16,412 bases of DNA, from assembly GCA_011322575.1 (NCBI GenBank), contig DRMK01000303.1, forward strand, positions 1 through 16,412, read 5' to 3'. The notes beneath the pieces are model-generated. The model searched no databases. It was not told where the DNA came from and saw only the letters and a program-made list of their open reading frames with translations. The position numbers and the translations under genes were made by a program. The number at the start of each line of letters is the position of its first letter. Positions within the stretch are counted from its first letter, which is position 1. Shown here piece after piece: positions 5,908 to 14,284 of this stretch. This stretch comes from Gammaproteobacteria bacterium (GTDB taxonomy: Bacteria; Pseudomonadota; Gammaproteobacteria; Thiohalospirales; Thiohalospiraceae).

Positions 5908-6350
5908 GATGTGGCTCCATTGGACAGGCGGGATATTGTAACCGTCGGGGATCCGGTTCGCTACCGTTCCGCGCCGGCCCCGCGTCAGGTCAAGGTGCAG
6001 CGCGCAGGGAGTAGCGGTGACTATTTCCAGGTGCTGCAACGCAGAACTGACGCGGACCCGGCGTCCTGAAGGTGCGAATATTTGGTTGCCGGGGCAATAA
6101 TGATTGACGATTCATAGTACAATGAACCGTTGGAGGTGCTAAATCGACGTCAACAGCCTGGGCTATTGGCGCAATCGCAAATCCGCCTCTGGACCGCGAA
6201 GAATCTCCCGCTTTTCCCCAGGCAGGAAAAATGTAATAACATTTAAGGTTTGCATATCATAAACGTTAATATTGTGAGACTATGCCGGGAAACTGGTAGC
6301 GGCGGGCGCGCTCTTCCGGTGCCGTATTCCGATTCGGCTGGTCTGCTGAC
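5908..6350. other. Divergent intergenic region between yciK and gspC
   Basis: 443 bases without a supported gene. A TACAAT hexamer on the minus strand (5935-5940) could be the yciK -10, though no good -35 pairs with it. Small dyads are seen: TTGCC-GG-GGCAA (6086-6097), TTCAT-AGTACA-ATGAA (6111-6126) and the AT-rich palindrome at 6229-6244. The last 120 bases before gspC hold a strongly AT-rich patch (about 6227-6283), unlike the rest of the window, and probably contain the control region of the secretion operon. The long leader leaves room for regulation. Confidence 0.6.
6229..6283 (+). promoter_or_regulatory. AT-rich candidate control region of the gsp operon with a 6-bp dyad
   Basis: AAATGT-AATA-ACATTT (6229-6244) is a perfect dyad. 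It is followed by TATCAT (6255-6260), which matches the -10 consensus at five of six positions, and by AACGTT and AATATT palindromes (6263-6273). No convincing -35 is at 16-18 bases, so the promoter may need an activator or the -10 may be misplaced. It lies about 90 bases upstream of gspC. Confidence 0.3.
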
Positions 6351-7265
6351 ATGACCAATAGTTACCTGGACAAGAGAGTGGTTCCATTCCTGCAGCAGCA
6401 GTCTCCACGCCTGGCTGTGTGGGTGACCGGGATCATCGTGCTAGTGATCGCCTACCAAATGGCGCAGCTGGTTTGGGTACTGTTTCCTCCCCCGGTGGGG
6501 GAGGGCGACGTTTTGGAAGCCGGGGAGATCCGCCAGACTCTGGGGTCCGAGGAGCGTGCTCCCCTCGAACTGGCGCGCCTGCACCTGTTCGGAAAGGTGC
6601 GGGCCCGGCAGAGCAGGTCGACTGCCACTGCCGAGGAGGCACCGGATACCAAGTTGCGGCTGACTCTGCGCGGGGTGGTCGCCGCCGGGGACCCGGATCT
6701 GGCGCGCGCCATCATCTCCGAACCTGCTGGAGAGGAGAAATACTATGCCCTGGATGATAAACTGCCGGGCGGGGCGGTACTGAAGGAGATCGCCGCCGAT
6801 CGTGTCATTCTGCAGACCCGGGCGGGGCGGATGGAGACCCTGCGTCTGCCGAAGAAGTTCGGTGGTAGCGGTCGCAGCAGTTCGCCTACGAAGGTGACCA
6901 CAAGGGACAGGAGGGTCTCCGACAGGAACCGGATAGTACCACGCATCTCGGCGGCAGAGCTGCGCGACTACCGGGACAAGATGCTCAGCAACCCCCAGGA
7001 GCTGGTAGGGTTGATTCGTACCCGCCCGGTAAAAAAAGGTGGGGAGATCAAGGGGTTCAAGCTGTTTCCGGGCAGGGACCGGGCTCTTTTCAAGCGGCTG
7101 GGGTTGCGCTCCGGAGACGTGATAGTCAGTGTGAACGGGATGGAACTGAACGATCCGGCCAGTGGCCTGGCGCTGCTCAGCCAGCTCTCTAGTGCCACCG
7201 AGGTAAGTGTGGTGCTGGAACGGCGCGGCCAGCGCCAGACCGTTACCCTGTCGCTCGAGGAGTGA
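6351..7265 (+). CDS. gspC: Type II secretion system protein C (GspC)
   Basis: Inner-membrane protein linking the assembly platform to the secretin. 304 aa: a short cytoplasmic N-terminus, one membrane helix at about 21-45 (VWVTGIIVLVIAYQMAQLV), a periplasmic HR domain (about 75-168, including LRLTLRGVVAAG and ARAIISEPAGEEKYY), a Ser/Arg-rich linker, and a C-terminal PDZ domain (about 215-300, with GFKLFPGRDRALFKRLGL and SGDVIVSVNGMEL). The PDZ type matches the Xcp/Out/Eps group in which it selects substrate. The ATG at 6351 has only a weak ribosome binding site, although it starts the operon. gspD begins six bases after its stop. Confidence 0.94.
   Translation: MTNSYLDKRVVPFLQQQSPRLAVWVTGIIVLVIAYQMAQLVWVLFPPPVGEGDVLEAGEIRQTLGSEERAPLELARLHLFGKVRARQSRSTATAEEAPDTKLRLTLRGVVAAGDPDLARAIISEPAGEEKYYALDDKLPGGAVLKEIAADRVILQTRAGRMETLRLPKKFGGSGRSSSPTKVTTRDRRVSDRNRIVPRISAAELRDYRDKMLSNPQELVGLIRTRPVKKGGEIKGFKLFPGRDRALFKRLGLRSGDVIVSVNGMELNDPASGLALLSQLSSATEVSVVLERRGQRQTVTLSLEE
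7257..7262 (+). promoter_or_regulatory. Shine-Dalgarno GAGGAG deciding the gspD start
   Basis: GAGGAG, inside the last codons of gspC, lies 9 bases before the GTG at 7272. In-frame ATGs at 7311 (AGGG 9 bases upstream) and 7395 (no SD) have weaker sites, so the GTG is preferred. The result is an unusually long signal-peptide n-region. Confidence 0.55.
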
Positions 7266-7271
7266 CCTGCC

Positions 7272-9494
7272 GTGCCGCCGAACCAACCGACAACCACAGG
7301 GTCTCACTACATGCCTTTGTTACTGTCTGCATTCGAGGAAGTCGCTGGAACTGACACGAGCAGCTCGGTGGCTCCCAGGCGCACCGTGGCGGCAATGTGC
7401 CGAATTGCTTTGCTGTTGGTGCTGTCAGGTCTTCTGCTGGTCGCCGCTCCGCTGCAGGCGGCAGACGAAGAGGTTACCCTCAATTTCAAGGATGCGGATC
7501 TGAACGTGGTGATCCAGACCGTAGCGGATATAACCGGGCGCAACTTTGTGATAGATCCCCGCGTCAAGGGTAAGGTCACGGTGGTCTCTTCGCGGCCGAT
7601 GGAGGCGGACGAGCTCTATCAGGTGTTTCTTTCGGTCCTCGAAGTACATGGGTTTGCGGCCATACCGGACGGCAGCACCACCCGTATCGTTCCGGCCGCC
7701 AATGCCAAGCAAGGGGGATTGCCGGTGGTGACCGGGGGACGCCAGGGGGCCCCCACCAACGACATGATCACCCAGGTGATCCAGATCCAGCATGTCTCCG
7801 CCGCCCAGCTGGTGCCGGTACTGCGCCCCCTGGTACCGCCCCAGGGCCACATGGCCGCCTACCAGGCCACCAACACCCTGATCATCTCGGATCGGGCGGC
7901 CAACATCGCCCGCCTGCGCAAGATCATCAAGAGCATCGATCGGCCTGGCAGTAGCGAAATCGAGGTGATCCGGTTGCAACATGCCTCCGCCGCCGAGGTG
8001 GTGCGCATCCTTTCGAGCCTGCAGCAGAAGGGTGGCAAGGGCAAGACCCAGGGGATCGAGGGCCCGCTGTTCGTGGCCGATGAGCGTACCAACAGCATCC
8101 TGCTGGGGGGGGATCCCGCCGAGCGGCTGCGCATGCGGCGTATCATCACCGAGCTGGACACTCCCATCGAGATTGGGGGCGGCAACACGCAGGTTGTTTA
8201 TCTGCGCTACGCCAAGGCATCCGATCTGGCCAAGGTGCTGATGGGGATCAGCGAGGCGGAGAAAAAGGCGGCCCAGCAGCAGACGGGGGGCGTGCGCAGC
8301 ACTGGCAAGGCCAAGGGAGGGAGATCCCTGCCTGCCTCCGGGCCAGCGGCCCGCGCGGTGATGGCCAATGTCAGCATCCAGGCGGACGAAGGAACCAACG
8401 CCCTGATAATTACCGCGCCACCCGACCAGTTTCGCTCCCTGCAGGCGGTGATCGCCAAGCTGGACATCCCGCGGGCGCAGGTGCTGGTGGAGACCATCAT
8501 CGCCGAGGTCTCCCTGGACCGCAAACGTGAACTGGGAGTGGAGTGGATCGTGGATGGGACAGGAGGGGGCTCCGGCGTGGCGCCCATCGGCACCATCGAT
8601 TTTGGGGGGATCAGCGGCCTGGCCGCCAATGTGGCCAGCGCCCAGGCCGGAAAGGGGCTGAACCTGAGCAGCGGGCTGGCGATGGTGGTGGGCAGCATCG
8701 GTGGTGGCGGCACCGATTTCGGGGCGCTGTTGCGGGCGCTCACCTCGGACGGCAGCACCAACGTGCTGTCCACTCCCAACATCGTCACCATGGACAATGA
8801 GGAGGCGGAGATCGTGGTGGGTGAGAACCGCCCCTTCATCACCGGCTCCTATACCAGCCCCGGCGGCACCTCTACCCCCACCAATCCGTTCCAGACCATC
8901 AAGCGCGAGGATGTGGGGCTGAAACTCAAGGTCCGCCCCCAGATCAACGAAGGCAGCGCCATCAAGCTGGAGATCGAGCAGGAGATCTCCAGCGTGAGCC
9001 AGGACTCGGAACTGGGGCCATACACCAACAAGCGCTCCATCAAGACCAGCGTAATGGTGGACAATGGCAAGATCCTGGTGCTGGGAGGGCTAATCGACGA
9101 CAAGATGGTGGTGCGCGAACAGCGCGTGCCGCTGCTGGGGGATATCCCGGTGCTGGGCTGGCTGTTCCGCTACAACAAGACCGGGAAGGAGAAGCGTAAC
9201 CTGATGGTGTTCATGCGCCCGGTGATCCTGCGCGACCAGACTACCATCGGCAGGCTGACCAGCGACAAGTACAACTACATGCGTGGCGAACAGCTGGAGA
9301 TCCGCAACAGTCTCTCCTCCTTGATGCGCGCCGAAGACACCCCGTTGCTGAAGGAGCTGGATGACGCCCTGCAGCTACCGCCCCCGTTCGAGGAAACCGA
9401 GCTGGGGGAAGAGGTGCAGCGGCTGCGCGACGGGCATGACGGAGGCGATCTCTCCCTGCCCCTTCCGACCGGGAACGACGTTGATACACCATGA
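7272..9494 (+). CDS. gspD: Type II secretion system secretin (GspD)
   Basis: Forms the outer-membrane pore of the system. 740 aa from the GTG. A hydrophobic signal segment at about 44-63 (IALLLVLSGLLLVAAPLQA, cleavage before ADEE) is preceded by about 43 unusual residues. Then come N0 (VTLNFKDADLNVVIQTVADI, about 68-145), N1 (about 167-224), N2 (about 230-298), N3 (about 307-398, with a Gly/Lys/Ser-rich insertion at 332-362) and the secretin core (about 402-655: VLVETIIAEVSL, STPNIVTMDNEEA, VGENRPFITGSY, VPLLGDIPVLGWLF). The last 85 residues resemble an S-domain region for a pilotin. The secretin domain is intact. Starts at 7311 or 7395 would remove the N-terminal extension. The stop overlaps gspE by four bases. 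Confidence 0.95.
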   Translation: MPPNQPTTTGSHYMPLLLSAFEEVAGTDTSSSVAPRRTVAAMCRIALLLVLSGLLLVAAPLQAADEEVTLNFKDADLNVVIQTVADITGRNFVIDPRVKGKVTVVSSRPMEADELYQVFLSVLEVHGFAAIPDGSTTRIVPAANAKQGGLPVVTGGRQGAPTNDMITQVIQIQHVSAAQLVPVLRPLVPPQGHMAAYQATNTLIISDRAANIARLRKIIKSIDRPGSSEIEVIRLQHASAAEVVRILSSLQQKGGKGKTQGIEGPLFVADERTNSILLGGDPAERLRMRRIITELDTPIEIGGGNTQVVYLRYAKASDLAKVLMGISEAEKKAAQQQTGGVRSTGKAKGGRSLPASGPAARAVMANVSIQADEGTNALIITAPPDQFRSLQAVIAKLDIPRAQVLVETIIAEVSLDRKRELGVEWIVDGTGGGSGVAPIGTIDFGGISGLAANVASAQAGKGLNLSSGLAMVVGSIGGGGTDFGALLRALTSDGSTNVLSTPNIVTMDNEEAEIVVGENRPFITGSYTSPGGTSTPTNPFQTIKREDVGLKLKVRPQINEGSAIKLEIEQEISSVSQDSELGPYTNKRSIKTSVMVDNGKILVLGGLIDDKMVVREQRVPLLGDIPVLGWLFRYNKTGKEKRNLMVFMRPVILRDQTTIGRLTSDKYNYMRGEQLEIRNSLSSLMRAEDTPLLKELDDALQLPPPFEETELGEEVQRLRDGHDGGDLSLPLPTGNDVDTP

Positions 9495-11029
9495 GCGAAC
9501 CGGCCAGCAGAATCGAACCTCTGCAGGAAGCGCCACCCATTCAAGAGGAGGAGCTGCAACGCCCCCTGCAACTGCCGTTTCCCTTTGCCAGGCGGCATGG
9601 TGCGTTGATCACCGGGAGCGGTGAGGGCATGGTCAACGTGCTCTGCAGGGAGGATGTCTCCCCCCTGGTCCTGGCCGAGGTGCGCCGTTTCGCCGGTGCC
9701 CCCCTTCATCTGGAAAGGGTGGACAGCGAACGCTTCGAACAGGTGCTGCAGCAGCTGTACGAGAGCGGCAGCGGCGAGGCGATGCTGCAGATGGATGGCC
9801 TGGACGAGGAGATGGATCTGGCTAGCGTCGCCCAGCAGCTCTCGGAGCCCGAGGATCTGCTGGAGAGCGAGGATGACGCCCCCATCATCCGGCTGATAAA
9901 CGCCCTGTTCACCGAAGCGGTCAAGGTGGACGCCTCCGACATCCATATCGAACCCTTCGAGCGCCGCCTGCGGGTACGCTTCCGGGTGGATGGGGTGCTG
10001 CGCGACGTATTGCAGCCCAATCGCGCGCTGGCCCCGCTGCTGGTATCACGCATCAAGGTAATGGCGAAGCTGGACATCGCCGAAAAACGCATCCCCCAGG
10101 ATGGACGCATCTCGCTGCGCATCGCCGGCCGGGCGGTGGATGTGCGCGTCTCCACCCTGCCGAGCGGCAACGGCGAACGGGTGGTGATGCGCCTGCTGGA
10201 CAAACAGGCGGGAAGGCTGGATCTGGAGCACCTGGGAATGCCCACCGCCACCCGCGAGGAGCTGGATCGTCTGATCCACCGGCCGCACGGCATCCTGCTG
10301 GTCACCGGCCCCACCGGCTCCGGCAAGACCACCACCCTCTATGCCGCGGTAACCCGGCTCAACACCTCCAGCCGCAACATCCTCACGGTGGAGGATCCCA
10401 TCGAATACTACCTGGACGGTATCGGCCAGACCCAGGTAAACACCAAGGTGGACATGAGTTTCGCGCGCGGCCTGCGCGCCATTCTCCGCCAGGATCCGGA
10501 TGTGGTGATGGTGGGGGAGATCCGTGACCTGGAGACCGCCGAGATTGCGGTACAGGCCAGTCTCACCGGCCACCTGGTACTCTCCACCCTGCACACCAAC
10601 ACCGCGGTGGGGGCGGTTACCCGGCTGCGCGACATGGGAGTGGAGTCCTTCCTGCTTGCCTCCAGCGTGGTGGGGGTGCTGGCCCAGCGGCTGGTGCGCG
10701 GCCTCTGCCCCCACTGCCGGGAGGCCCATCGGGCCAGCGAGGCGGAGTGCCTTCAACTAGGGGTCTCTCCGGCGTCACCACCCACCATATACCGGCCCCG
10801 CGGCTGCAAGCGGTGCAACCAGCAGGGCTACGTAGGGCGGCGCGGCCTCTATGAGCTGGTGGTGTTCGACGAGCAGATGCGCGCCCTGATTCACGAGAAC
10901 GTCAACGAGCAGCAGCTGGAGGAGCATGCGCGCAGCCGTTCGCCCAGCCTGCGTGCGCAGGGGATGCAGGCGGTGCTGGAGGGGCTCACCAGCCTGGAAG
11001 AGGTGCTGCGGGTCACCGAGGAGGAGTGA
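9491..11029 (+). CDS. gspE: Type II secretion system ATPase (GspE)
   Basis: Cytoplasmic hexameric ATPase that powers pseudopilus assembly. 512 aa: an N1E-like region (about 30-130) for binding GspL, then the ATPase domain. Walker A is GPTGSGKT (273-280), the Asp box is around VEDPIEYY (300-307), Walker B is in DPDVVMVGEIRD (335-346), and the His box is TGHLVLSTLHTN (359-370). A zinc-type tetracysteine motif is complete (C406, C409, C439, C442), as expected for GspE. The ATG overlaps the gspD stop in ATGA, so translation is coupled. No defect is seen. Confidence 0.96.
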   Translation: MSEPASRIEPLQEAPPIQEEELQRPLQLPFPFARRHGALITGSGEGMVNVLCREDVSPLVLAEVRRFAGAPLHLERVDSERFEQVLQQLYESGSGEAMLQMDGLDEEMDLASVAQQLSEPEDLLESEDDAPIIRLINALFTEAVKVDASDIHIEPFERRLRVRFRVDGVLRDVLQPNRALAPLLVSRIKVMAKLDIAEKRIPQDGRISLRIAGRAVDVRVSTLPSGNGERVVMRLLDKQAGRLDLEHLGMPTATREELDRLIHRPHGILLVTGPTGSGKTTTLYAAVTRLNTSSRNILTVEDPIEYYLDGIGQTQVNTKVDMSFARGLRAILRQDPDVVMVGEIRDLETAEIAVQASLTGHLVLSTLHTNTAVGAVTRLRDMGVESFLLASSVVGVLAQRLVRGLCPHCREAHRASEAECLQLGVSPASPPTIYRPRGCKRCNQQGYVGRRGLYELVVFDEQMRALIHENVNEQQLEEHARSRSPSLRAQGMQAVLEGLTSLEEVLRVTEEE

Positions 11030-11036
11030 AGCGCTG

Positions 11037-12251
11037 ATGGGAGCCTTCGAGTATCAGGCCCTGGATGCCAGCGGGCGTGAATGCAAGGGGATAATCGAGG
11101 GAGACACCGCGCGCCAGATCCGCCAGCAGCTGCGCGACAAGGGGTGGACACCGCTGGTGGTGGATGCGGTGGAGCAGCGCGAAGCGCGGCTCAAGCGGGG
11201 TTTCACCCTGCGGCGCGGGATCAACGCCACCGAACTGGCGCTGGTCACCCGCCAGCTGGCCACCCTGGTACAGTCCGGAATGCCGGTGGAGAGCGCGCTG
11301 GCCACCGCGGCCGAGCAGTCCGAAAAGATGCGCCTGAAACGCATCATCCTGGCGGTCCGCGGCAAGGTGCTGGAGGGGCACACCCTGGCCGATGCGCTGG
11401 CGGAGTTCCCCCATGTGTTTCCCGATCTCTACCGCGCTACGGTAGCCGCCGGCGAGCATTCAGGCCATCTGGAGGCGGTGCTGGGACGGCTGGCGGACTA
11501 TACCGAAAACCGCCAGGCCCTCTCCCAGAAGATGGGGCTGGCGCTCATCTATCCGGTCCTGATGATCGTCGTGGCCATCCTGGTAGTGGTGGTGCTGCTG
11601 GCCTACGTGGTTCCCCAGGTGGTGGGGGTGTTTGATAACATAGGGCAGGAGCTGCCCCTGCTCACCCGCGGGCTGATTGCGGTGAGCGATTTCCTGAGCG
11701 CCTGGGGCATATCCCTGGTGCTCCTGCTGCTGGCGGCGGTAGTGGCATTCAAGCTTCTGTTGCGCAAGGAGGGATTTCGCGCTGCCTGGCACGGCTGGCT
11801 GCTGCGGATACCGTTGGTGGGCAGGCTGGTGCGCGGGCTGAACACCGCCCGTTTCGCCCGCACCTTCAGTATCCTCGGCTCCAGCGGGGTGCCGGTGCTG
11901 GAGGGGATGCGCATCGCGGCCGAAGTGGTGGCCAACCTGCCCATGCGCAGGGCGGTGGACGAGGCGGCGCGCCGGGTGCGGGAGGGCTCCACCATCAACC
12001 GGGCGCTGCAGCAGAGCGGCTACTTTCCTCCCATGGTGGTGCACCTGATCGCCAGTGGCGAGGCCAGTGGTAATCTGGACGAAATGCTGGAGCGCGCCGC
12101 CACCAGCCAGGAGCGGGAGCTGGAGACGGCGGTATCCGCCCTGATGGGAATCCTCGAGCCGGCCCTGATTCTGGTGATGGGCGTGGTGGTGCTGGTGATC
12201 GTGCTGGCCATTCTGCTGCCCATATTCGATATGAACCAGCTGGTGCGCTGA
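11037..12251 (+). CDS. gspF: Type II secretion system inner-membrane platform protein (GspF)
   Basis: Polytopic platform protein that contacts GspE and GspL. 404 aa, the normal size. It starts with the typical MGAFEYQALDASGRECKG, and has two homologous cytoplasmic T2SSF domains (about 67-170 and 271-395), each with the family pattern (TRQLATLVQSGMPVESAL; ARTFSILGSSGVPVLEG). Membrane helices lie at about 169-192, 222-242 and 372-395. The ATG at 11037 is 7 bases past the gspE stop with GAGGAG upstream; earlier in-frame starts lie inside gspE and are not conserved. A 44-base gap with AGTTT-GGA-AAACT follows before gspG. Confidence 0.95.
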   Translation: MGAFEYQALDASGRECKGIIEGDTARQIRQQLRDKGWTPLVVDAVEQREARLKRGFTLRRGINATELALVTRQLATLVQSGMPVESALATAAEQSEKMRLKRIILAVRGKVLEGHTLADALAEFPHVFPDLYRATVAAGEHSGHLEAVLGRLADYTENRQALSQKMGLALIYPVLMIVVAILVVVVLLAYVVPQVVGVFDNIGQELPLLTRGLIAVSDFLSAWGISLVLLLLAAVVAFKLLLRKEGFRAAWHGWLLRIPLVGRLVRGLNTARFARTFSILGSSGVPVLEGMRIAAEVVANLPMRRAVDEAARRVREGSTINRALQQSGYFPPMVVHLIASGEASGNLDEMLERAATSQERELETAVSALMGILEPALILVMGVVVLVIVLAILLPIFDMNQLVR

Positions 12252-12295
12252 ACGGTCCAAGCGACAGTTTGGAAAACTTGTGAGAAGATGATGCG

Positions 12296-12745
12296 ATGAA
12301 CAGCGATAGATTCAGGCGCTTTCGCGGCGCACAGGGTTTCACCCTGATTGAGGTTATGGTGGTGGTGGTGATCCTCGGGATCCTGGCCGCGGTGGTGGTG
12401 CCGCGCATCATGGACCGGCCCGACACGGCGCGTATCACCAAGGCGCGCCAGGACATCCGGGTGCTGGAAGGGGCGCTCAACCTCTACAAGCTGGACAACC
12501 ATTTCTACCCCAGTACCGAGCAGGGGCTGGAGGCGCTGGTCCAGCAGCCCTCGGGAGAGCCGGAGCCGCGCAACTGGAAGCAGGGTGGCTACATTGATCG
12601 CCTGCCGGTGGATCCCTGGGGGAATCCCTACCAGTATCTCAATCCCGGTGAGCACGGAACCATAGACATATACTCCCTGGGGGCGGATGGCCAGCTGGGG
12701 GGCAGCGATCTGGCCGCCGATATCGGGAACTGGAATCTGGAGTGA
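12296..12745 (+). CDS. gspG: Type II secretion system major pseudopilin (GspG)
   Basis: Main subunit of the pseudopilus. 149 aa with a type IV prepilin leader ending at G14, then FTLIEVMVVVVILGILAAVV with the required glutamate at mature position 5. The C-terminal part is the GspG fold with the calcium-site region (LPVDPWGNPYQYLNPG, later YSLGADGQLGGSDLAADI). A purine-rich SD (GAGAAG) precedes the ATG; nearby ATGs at 12288 and 12291 are in another frame. It is the largest untranslated break in the gsp operon (44 bases after gspF), which could allow separate control of the abundant pilin. Confidence 0.96.
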   Translation: MNSDRFRRFRGAQGFTLIEVMVVVVILGILAAVVVPRIMDRPDTARITKARQDIRVLEGALNLYKLDNHFYPSTEQGLEALVQQPSGEPEPRNWKQGGYIDRLPVDPWGNPYQYLNPGEHGTIDIYSLGADGQLGGSDLAADIGNWNLE

Positions 12746-13299
12746 GATACCACGCTGCGCGCGGCACGGGGGGCCGCGCCCGTAACACCGGCTTCACCCT
12801 GATCGAGCTGCTGGTGGTGCTGGTGATCATCGGCATCATTCTCAGCTTCGCCTCCATCTCCTTCGATGGGGGCGGGATGGAGCGGCGGGCCGAGCGGGAG
12901 GTTCAGCGGCTGGCCGCCCTCATCAGGCTCTATCACCAGGAGGGGATCCTGAAGAACCGGCAGCTGGCGCTGCGCGTGCTTCCCGACCGCTACCAGTTCC
13001 TGCGTCTGGAGGGGGAGCAGTGGCAACCGCTGGAAGACGATCCTGTATTCCGGGAACGCACCCTGCCCGAAGGGCTGCGCATGGAGATAGAGGATGTGGA
13101 GGCGACGCCGGACGAAGAGGAGGAGGACGGCGTGATGCTGTTCCTCCTCTCCAGCGGCGAGGCCACGCCGTTCGAACTGCACATCAAGGGGAGAGAAGAT
13201 ACCGACTGGATCCTGCTCGGCGACCCCCTGGGGGGGTTGGAAGCGCGCAGCAGCAAGGATCGGGATTTTGCCCAATGGCTGGCGGACAGAGGGCGCTGA
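12742..13299 (+). CDS. gspH: Type II secretion system minor pseudopilin (GspH)
   Basis: Minor pseudopilin. 185 aa from a GTG at 12742 that overlaps the gspG stop in GTGA. The prepilin site is NTG/FTLIELLVVLVIIG (cleavage after G17, E at +5), followed by the long GspH variable domain. An acidic run (DEEEEDG, about 130) precedes a C-terminal part ending near the gspI start. The family assignment rests on position and pilin motif; the globular domain fits GspH but is divergent. Confidence 0.9.
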   Translation: MRYHAARGTGGRARNTGFTLIELLVVLVIIGIILSFASISFDGGGMERRAEREVQRLAALIRLYHQEGILKNRQLALRVLPDRYQFLRLEGEQWQPLEDDPVFRERTLPEGLRMEIEDVEATPDEEEEDGVMLFLLSSGEATPFELHIKGREDTDWILLGDPLGGLEARSSKDRDFAQWLADRGR

Positions 13300-13661
13300 G
13301 AGGATTCACCCTGCTGGAAGTGATGGTAGCCCTGGCGGTGCTGGCCATCTCCCTGGCGGCGCTCAGCAGAGGGGTGAGCAGCTACCTGGGCAACGCCTCC
13401 TACCTGCAGGAAAGAACCCTGGCCACCTGGGTGGCGGAGAACCGGATCACCGAGCTGCGGGTATTCGGCATCTGGCCCAAGCCGGACACCACCAAAGGGA
13501 GCAGCATGCTGGCGGGCCGGGAGTGGTACTGGGTGCAGGAGGTGAGCACGCTCAAGGATCTGCCCGACAACCGGCAAGTGCGCATCCAGGTATTTACCGA
13601 TCCGGACGCCAGGTCTCCGGTGGCGACCCTGATCGCCCTGTTGGGCAGACCCCAGCGATGA
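13275..13661 (+). CDS. gspI: Type II secretion system minor pseudopilin (GspI)
   Basis: Minor pseudopilin that helps start the pilus tip with J and K. 128 aa; the leader MAGGQRALRG is cleaved before FTLLEVMVALAVLAIS (E at +5). The downstream YLQERTLATWVAENRITELR is the GspI signature. The ATG at 13275 lies inside gspH, a 25-base overlap. No closer start exists between gspH's end and the pilin motif, so the overlap seems real. The stop overlaps gspJ in ATGA. Confidence 0.92.
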   Translation: MAGGQRALRGFTLLEVMVALAVLAISLAALSRGVSSYLGNASYLQERTLATWVAENRITELRVFGIWPKPDTTKGSSMLAGREWYWVQEVSTLKDLPDNRQVRIQVFTDPDARSPVATLIALLGRPQR

Positions 13662-14284
13662 GGGGTATACGTACACGCAGTGGCGGATTTACCCTGCTGG
13701 AGCTGCTGATAGCGCTGGCCATCTTCGCGCTGCTGTCCGCCCTGGCATACGGGAGCCTGCGCTCCGCGCTGCTCAGTCGGGAGCTGAGCGCCGAACGCAC
13801 CGCCCGGCTGGCCGAGCTGCAGCTGGCCATGCTGTTCATGGCCAGGGACCTGGAGCAGGTGGTGGATCGTCCGGTGCGCAACACCTACGGAGACAGGCTG
13901 CCGGCGCTGTACACCCCGCAGCAGGGCTACCTGCTGGAGTTCACCCGGGGAGGGTGGAGCAATCCGGCCGGGCAGCGCCGCAGCACCCTGCAGCGGGTCG
14001 CGTACTCCCTGGAGGAGGGAGAGCTGATCCGGCACAGCTGGCAGATGCTGGATCGCACCGACGAGCGCCCCACCCGCAGCCAGCCGCTGCTGGAGGAGGT
14101 AACCAGGTTCGAGCTGCGCTTTCTGGATGCACGGCGTGAGTGGAGCGGGGAGTGGCCCCCTCTGGGCGCCGACCGCGACACCCCCCCCTGGTTGCCGGTG
14201 GCTGTCGAGGTTACCCTGGAGCTGCCCCGGTGGGGTCGGATCAAGCGCCTGTTCCGTCTGCCCGACACGGTGGTAACGCAGTGA
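13658..14284 (+). CDS. gspJ: Type II secretion system minor pseudopilin (GspJ)
   Basis: Minor pseudopilin of the tip complex. 208 aa; leader ending G10, then FTLLELLIALAIFALLSALA (E at +5). Residues after the helix show the GspJ pattern, including FMARDLEQVVDRPVR and, later, RFELRFLDARREW. The start overlaps gspI in ATGA and the stop overlaps gspK in GTGA. It contains a run of eight C (14181-14188) in-frame. Confidence 0.93.
   Translation: MRGIRTRSGGFTLLELLIALAIFALLSALAYGSLRSALLSRELSAERTARLAELQLAMLFMARDLEQVVDRPVRNTYGDRLPALYTPQQGYLLEFTRGGWSNPAGQRRSTLQRVAYSLEEGELIRHSWQMLDRTDERPTRSQPLLEEVTRFELRFLDARREWSGEWPPLGADRDTPPWLPVAVEVTLELPRWGRIKRLFRLPDTVVTQ

Noticed and set aside
6104..6123. TTGACG (6104-6109) with TACAAT (6118-6123) as a gsp promoter
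   Set aside because: Both hexamers are good, but only 8 bases separate them, far below the 16-18 needed by sigma70.
11460..12260. Minus-strand frame with many His and Gln opposite gspF
   Set aside because: Its composition arises from the Val/Leu/Met-rich membrane segments of gspF read backwards; it is not a metal-binding protein.
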